DNA of 64,000 nucleotides from contig NZ_LJOD01000020.1 in NCBI RefSeq assembly GCF_001295265.1, positions 16,839 to 80,838 on the forward strand, given 5' to 3'. Under the pieces are notes generated by a model, which saw only the letters and a program-made list of their open reading frames with translations, was not told the DNA's origin and did no database searches. Shown here piece after piece: positions 60,325-64,000 of this stretch (its first letter is position 1; every line of letters starts with the position of its first letter). Source of the stretch: Chryseobacterium indologenes (GTDB taxonomy: Bacteria; Bacteroidota; Bacteroidia; Flavobacteriales; Weeksellaceae). The position numbers and the translations under genes were made by a program.

Positions 60325-62922
60325 TTAAGGGTTTTCTATTTTTTCCTTATTCTGAACAGCCAGTTCCTGAATTTGTGTCAGAAGAGGGGCCGGACTGCCA
60401 CCAACAGTTAAAATAGTTGCGGGCAAAATAGTAATCATGGTTTCAAAATCGTTTAGATTTCCAAGAGTATCGCACCATTGGTCATGAAACAATGCCATGT
60501 CATTTATATAAGGCAATTTAGCCAGTCCCTGCATTAATATTCCGGTTTCATATTTTGAAAAAAACTGTAAACCGGCATCTGATACTGAACCAACACCAAC
60601 AATTGCAACGTTTCTTCCCAATTCCTTTAAGGTTAACAATTCTAATTTAGCATTCGGAACTACTAAATATTCGCCGGAATTCTCATCGAAAACCGTTGTA
60701 AACAGGCTATCCCCTTCATTATCCCTTATAATCAAATACTTATCATCAATACGGCCCAATTTCAAAACAGGACCTTCAGCAGGAGCTCTCCCTTCAATTT
60801 CCTCCAAGGTCAGCTCTTTGTATTTGTTACTCGCAATTGAAAGTGCCGCTCCTTTTAAAAAGCCTTCCAAAATAGCCTTTTCGTCACCGCCGCTGGCTCC
60901 AATAGCAATAGCTCCAATAGCAGACGTTGCTAAAGCTTTTTTTAATACCTCATCTTTGGGTACGGCTAATCCTTCTGTACCATTTATTTCTTTTGTGTAA
61001 TAGGAAGTTAATCCCGTAATAAGACCCGTTTTCAACGCCAATGATAAATCCCTGGTAACCTTATAAGTATACCAGGCAGCATAAGCCGCTGCACCTGCCG
61101 GGCCTCCATATATTGAACAAACAGAGGACGCAATTGAATTGAGAAGTGAAGAATCCTGAACAGCTTTTGCAAAGTTTTCATCTGAATATTGGAGCATATC
61201 TGTGTAAGAATGCCAAACAGCATCAACGATTTTACCTTCTAATAATCTCCTTCCTGCATTAGAAAGCATTTTTCCGTAGGCTTTAGCCTGATCTTCAATA
61301 AAAGTTACCGAGGCACTAATCCCTTCGCCAAGGTTTTGTGCGTCCCTTTCTAATTGTTTTCCAATATCCTGAATTCCTTTTTCAAGATTCTTTCCCAGGT
61401 TTTGTCCAAAAACTTCAGCTTCCTTACCTACATTCTGAATCCCTTTTTCTATCTCTTTGCCAATAGGTTCAAGAACGTTTGCTATTTCATCCCAAAGATC
61501 TTTTGAGAGATTATCTTCAAATTCTTTCTGAGCTTTATCGTACGCAGCAATAATATCAAGTTCCGAATTTTTAAGCTGCTGCATACGGGTATTTATTTCC
61601 AAAAGTTTTTTCTTTTTTTCTTCGTCGGCAATTTTTTCAATTTTTTCATTGATGAATGTCTGCCAGATCTCTACTCTCTTGTTATTTAATTCCTGTATCG
61701 TATCATATTCCGTAAAAAATGAAATCGCTTTCGTTTCATCAAAGGTGTCAAGGTTTTTGGAAATTTTTTCAATGGCATTTAAGGAATCATCTGCTGATTT
61801 CACAAAAGCAGCATACATGATCAGGAGTTCACCATTTGAATTCAGCTTGTCTATTTCTGTCTTGGCGTTTACAAATAATCTGGGTTTATTTTCTGCATCT
61901 GTAATCTTATCTTTATCAGGCGTATTCATTAATTCTTCCCAAGTTTCATTAATGAAGAAATCTAAACTTATTTGTGTGGGTGCAACCGTTCCATTTTTAG
62001 TCACCTCTTTATTAAATGTATAAACGGGTATTTCTGTAATGCTGGAATAATCTACTTCTAGTTCAGGGTAAACCTCATCTCTTTCAATCAATTGACGATC
62101 AATCAATCCGGTTGTCATTTTCATTTCATCATCAGTCCATTTATTTCCTATTTTGTATTTAAACTTCTTAAAATAAATGTCATAAAAAACAGAAGTAACT
62201 TCTATCTCAAATAATTCACCTGCTTCCGGACCTTTCTTTCCTAACTGATTTCCATAAACGAAAATCGTATGCTTTCTTGATTCTGAAAATTTAGTTTTAT
62301 TGTAGGTATACAGATTATAGATTACGTTCTTAATTAATACAGCATTGCCTTTTGCCTGGTCATATGAAACGTAGAGCTCTCCCTCTTTATTCGATACTTT
62401 CTCAAACCAGTTTTTGTAAGAATTTAGTACAACTTTTATATAAGATTTAGGCTGATTAGCAAATACCATAAGTAAAACCTCAAAATGCAGGCAGGTTGCC
62501 ACCAATGGAATGTTAATATACCCACTCCCCATCACCTTCGCTCTGGCAAGCTGTAATTCCCGTAAGATTTCATCAAAAATCAAACTGATTCTTTCCGCGG
62601 TAATCTTTCCGCTTTCATTTTCCACAATATATGCGGTCACTTTTTCTTTGAGAATAATAAAAAGTCCTTCAATATCTCTTTGATAAAGTTCTAAAACTGT
62701 TTGTGAGGGTGTCGCATCAAGTTTTTTTTCTATTGCTTCCTGACTCTCAATAATCAGGTCTAAAGACTCTTTAATCTTATCTAATTTCGAAGACATATTT
62801 TCAAGCATATCCATCTGAATATTCAACAGATTGCCAATTGCTCCGAAATTATCGTCGTTATTACCAAGTAAGCCGCCAATATCATTTGAGAAGCTGAGAA
62901 CGGGTGTTAATAATGATGCCAT
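60325..62922 (-). CDS. Large 865-residue protein of unknown family with hendecad repeats
   Basis: No signal peptide. N-terminal coiled coil (about 36-70, LENMSSKLDKIKESLDLIIE). A long mixed region follows (70-480). At 487-541 are five 11-residue repeats (consensus [ILV]-G-K-x-x-E-x-x-x-Q-[ND]), typical of amphipathic or right-handed coiled-coil helices. Hydrophobic Gly/Ala-rich segments at about 597-640 (IYGGPAGAAAYAAWYTYKVT) and 667-695 (AIGAIAIGASGG) could insert in membranes. The C-terminal ~90 residues contain INDMALFHDQWCDTLG and ILPATILTVGG, reminiscent of tail regions in some polymorphic-toxin-like proteins (from memory, weak). Possibly a toxin, effector or pore former; function unassigned. 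Codon use is similar to neighbours. Confidence 0.85.
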   Translation of the reverse strand: MASLLTPVLSFSNDIGGLLGNNDDNFGAIGNLLNIQMDMLENMSSKLDKIKESLDLIIESQEAIEKKLDATPSQTVLELYQRDIEGLFIILKEKVTAYIVENESGKITAERISLIFDEILRELQLARAKVMGSGYINIPLVATCLHFEVLLMVFANQPKSYIKVVLNSYKNWFEKVSNKEGELYVSYDQAKGNAVLIKNVIYNLYTYNKTKFSESRKHTIFVYGNQLGKKGPEAGELFEIEVTSVFYDIYFKKFKYKIGNKWTDDEMKMTTGLIDRQLIERDEVYPELEVDYSSITEIPVYTFNKEVTKNGTVAPTQISLDFFINETWEELMNTPDKDKITDAENKPRLFVNAKTEIDKLNSNGELLIMYAAFVKSADDSLNAIEKISKNLDTFDETKAISFFTEYDTIQELNNKRVEIWQTFINEKIEKIADEEKKKKLLEINTRMQQLKNSELDIIAAYDKAQKEFEDNLSKDLWDEIANVLEPIGKEIEKGIQNVGKEAEVFGQNLGKNLEKGIQDIGKQLERDAQNLGEGISASVTFIEDQAKAYGKMLSNAGRRLLEGKIVDAVWHSYTDMLQYSDENFAKAVQDSSLLNSIASSVCSIYGGPAGAAAYAAWYTYKVTRDLSLALKTGLITGLTSYYTKEINGTEGLAVPKDEVLKKALATSAIGAIAIGASGGDEKAILEGFLKGAALSIASNKYKELTLEEIEGRAPAEGPVLKLGRIDDKYLIIRDNEGDSLFTTVFDENSGEYLVVPNAKLELLTLKELGRNVAIVGVGSVSDAGLQFFSKYETGILMQGLAKLPYINDMALFHDQWCDTLGNLNDFETMITILPATILTVGGSPAPLLTQIQELAVQNKEKIENP
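61300..61464 (-). repeat. Five tandem 33-bp units coding for 11-residue repeats
   Basis: In the 865-residue protein, residues 487-541 read as IGKEIEKGIQN, VGKEAEVFGQN, LGKNLEKGIQD, IGKQLERDAQN and LGEGISASVTF. Units 1-4 align without gaps; unit 5 is degenerate after LGEG. Confidence 0.75.
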
Positions 62923-63033
62923 ATTTATTATTTTTAAATATTCGTGGATATTAGTACTGATGCTGAAAAAATTGGAAAAACAAAGCCTATCAGCTCAATA
63001 AAACATACAACAAGAAGTATTATAGATTCAATC

Positions 63034-63041
63034 CAAAGATA
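63034..63041 (-). promoter_or_regulatory. Candidate promoter of the 865-residue gene
   Basis: TATCTTTG on the minus strand with TTG 21 bp upstream (63065-63063). It would give a ~105-nt leader before the ATG at 62922. The rest of 62923-63159 shows no gene. Confidence 0.4.
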
Positions 63042-63159
63042 AAATAACAAATACGGACCTGTCAATTACCCGTTCGTGTAATGTTTACTATAACCTGAGA
63101 TTCTGTATTAATTTAACAAGTTTATGATGCTTAGTATAAAATAAAAATGCATTAGATAA

Positions 63160-63621
63160 AGCTCAAAACTTGTATTACTATCAAGATTATACTTAAACGC
63201 TAGGGTATATGACGGAACAGAAAGGAACAATGATGCTGTTACCTATTGCAATAAAGTCATCTCATCGGGCTATAGTCTGAAAACCAAATATGAAGATCTG
63301 TTTTTGGCAGATAACAACCTGAACAACCCTGAAGTTATTCTTTCCATTAATTTTGATGGCATACATTCTAAAACCTGGGGCAGAACTACTTTCTTAGTAC
63401 ATGCCCCGATAGGAGGTATGATGAATCCCAAAGATTTTGGAGTTAATGATGCATGGAACGGATCTGATCAGATATGGCAGATTTATATCTTTATCTTATT
63501 TATGGCCCTGGAAAGGGGTGTGAAGGATGGAAAAGGTTTGGAAGACTTCAGAAATTTATACCCAATTCCTATAAACGATCTTATCGCCAATCGTAATTTA
63601 ATACAAAATCCCGGTTATTAA
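63160..63621 (+). pseudogene. Internally deleted SusD/RagB gene remnant
   Basis: The frame has no start: it opens after a TAA with SSKLVLLSRLYLNARVYDG, continues GTERNNDAVTYCNKVISSGY, LNNPEVILSINFDGIHSKTW, and ends GLEDFRNLYPIPINDLIANR then NLIQNPGY. These are the RLYLNAxVY helix, NNPExIxSINFDG strand and C-terminal LYPIPxxxLxxNxxLxQNPGY of SusD-family lipoproteins, which bind glycans with SusC porins. The N-terminal ~200 residues, lipoprotein signal and a piece between AWNGSDQIW and ALERGVKDG are missing. No susC is seen nearby. Non-functional relic. Confidence 0.8.
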
Positions 63622-63780
63622 TTTTCCCCGAATTCGGGAAAGGCATTTTAGTTGAAACCGGATCAGGAAACTGGAAGAAGACAACCCTACTCTTTTACTT
63701 CTTCTATTCCCTTCTGCTCCACAAAACCGGAAAGAACGATCCTGAATAACCTCTGATTCCATTGAAAAAAACACAACAAA

Positions 63781-63808
63781 AAACCCCTCCAGAAATCTGA
63801 AGGGGTTT
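63781..63808 (-). terminator. Terminator of the tRNA-Asp operon
   Basis: AAACCCCT-c-CAGA-aa-TCTG-a-AGGGGTTT hairpin, followed on the minus strand by TTTTGTTGTG. Lies 14 nt after the 3' end of the first tRNA. Confidence 0.8.
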
Positions 63809-63821
63809 TTAAAATTAGCTG

Positions 63822-63895
63822 CGATCCGGACGGGACTCGAACCCGCGACCTCCGCCGTGACAGGGCGGCATTCTAACCAGCTGAACTACCGGATC
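63822..63895 (-). tRNA. tRNA-Asp (GTC)
   Basis: 74 nt on the minus strand: acceptor GATCCGG / CCGGATC, discriminator G, D-arm with AGCTGGTTAGA, anticodon loop CTGTCAC with anticodon GTC, and T-arm with GGGTTCGAGTCCC. No CCA is encoded. First of two identical copies with a 106-bp period. Confidence 0.95.
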
Positions 63896-63927
63896 AATTT
63901 TTTTAAAAGAAATTGAGAAAACTTCTG

Positions 63928-64000
63928 CGATCCGGACGGGACTCGAACCCGCGACCTCCGCCGTGACAGGGCGGCATTCTAACCAGCTGAACTACCGGAT
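63928..64000 (-). tRNA. tRNA-Asp (GTC), second copy, cut by the window edge
   Basis: Identical to the copy at 63822-63895 over all visible positions; the first base of the tRNA lies one position beyond the window. The 32-bp spacer between copies has no further feature. Confidence 0.93.

Noticed and set aside
1..64000. Search by eye for insertion sequences, prophage genes, CRISPR arrays and rRNA
   Set aside because: No transposase, integrase, repeat-spacer pattern or rRNA motif was seen.

Overview
The window looks like a chromosomal segment of a Chryseobacterium-like member of the Weeksellaceae (Bacteroidota, Flavobacteriia). The reasons are: AT-rich DNA; many promoters with the Bacteroidota -7 box TAnnTTTG; the gliding/type IX secretion lipoprotein GldD; a cargo protein with a C-terminal type IX sorting domain; Bacteroidota-type TssB/TssC sheath proteins; and a degraded SusD gene. 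No complete mobile element, CRISPR array or rRNA operon is present. The species call is inference.

Layout. 0-4.5 kb: two paralogous amidohydrolases (one cut by the left edge, one with an export signal) around an AraC regulator and an ankyrin lipoprotein. 4.6-8.1 kb: an operon of a PLP deaminase, a LysM glucosaminidase and hemL. 8.1-14.3 kb: alpha/beta hydrolase, nitronate monooxygenase-like enzyme, SurA-like chaperone, then mutY and the gldD-pfkB pair. 14.4-16.9 kb: an isolated tssB-tssC pair plus a lipoprotein. 17-23.9 kb: three tandem M13 metallopeptidases, two of which also share a duplicated terminator. 24-26.5 kb: cinA, a small acidic protein and blc. 26.5-31.1 kb: an apparent operon that starts with a TPR sensor kinase and ends with its LytTR regulator. 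31.4-35.5 kb: SIMPL protein, MuiA-like protein and VWA protein. 35.5-43.8 kb: FAD oxidoreductase, STAS protein, MFS/AraC pair, lipA, sigma factor, tyrS and a small beta-barrel. 43.9-53.9 kb: a NarL-type two-component pair, esterase, aspartic protease with PDZ, L,D-transpeptidase, LuxR regulator and type IX cargo. 54-58.4 kb: a second LytTR regulator with a hybrid propeller kinase. 58.5-63.6 kb: a decayed accessory area with remnants of a lantibiotic dehydratase and a SusD gene around an unusual 865-residue protein. 63.8-64 kb: two tandem tRNA-Asp genes.

Main observations. (1) Three copies of a two-box direct repeat (ACCAAGTCA, period exactly 21 bp) lie 58-59 bp upstream of the TPR kinase, SIMPL and muiA-like genes. 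The geometry matches what is known for LytTR-family binding sites and predicts a regulon run by the LytTR regulator encoded in the same block. (2) The 865-residue protein has five in-register 11-residue amphipathic repeats and hydrophobic Gly/Ala-rich segments, and I cannot assign it to a family. (3) Several genes have a -7 box only 4-6 nt before the start codon, predicting leaderless mRNAs. (4) A pair of near-identical 16-bp palindromes sits in front of the LuxR regulator.

All homology calls are from memory of family motifs; no search was run.
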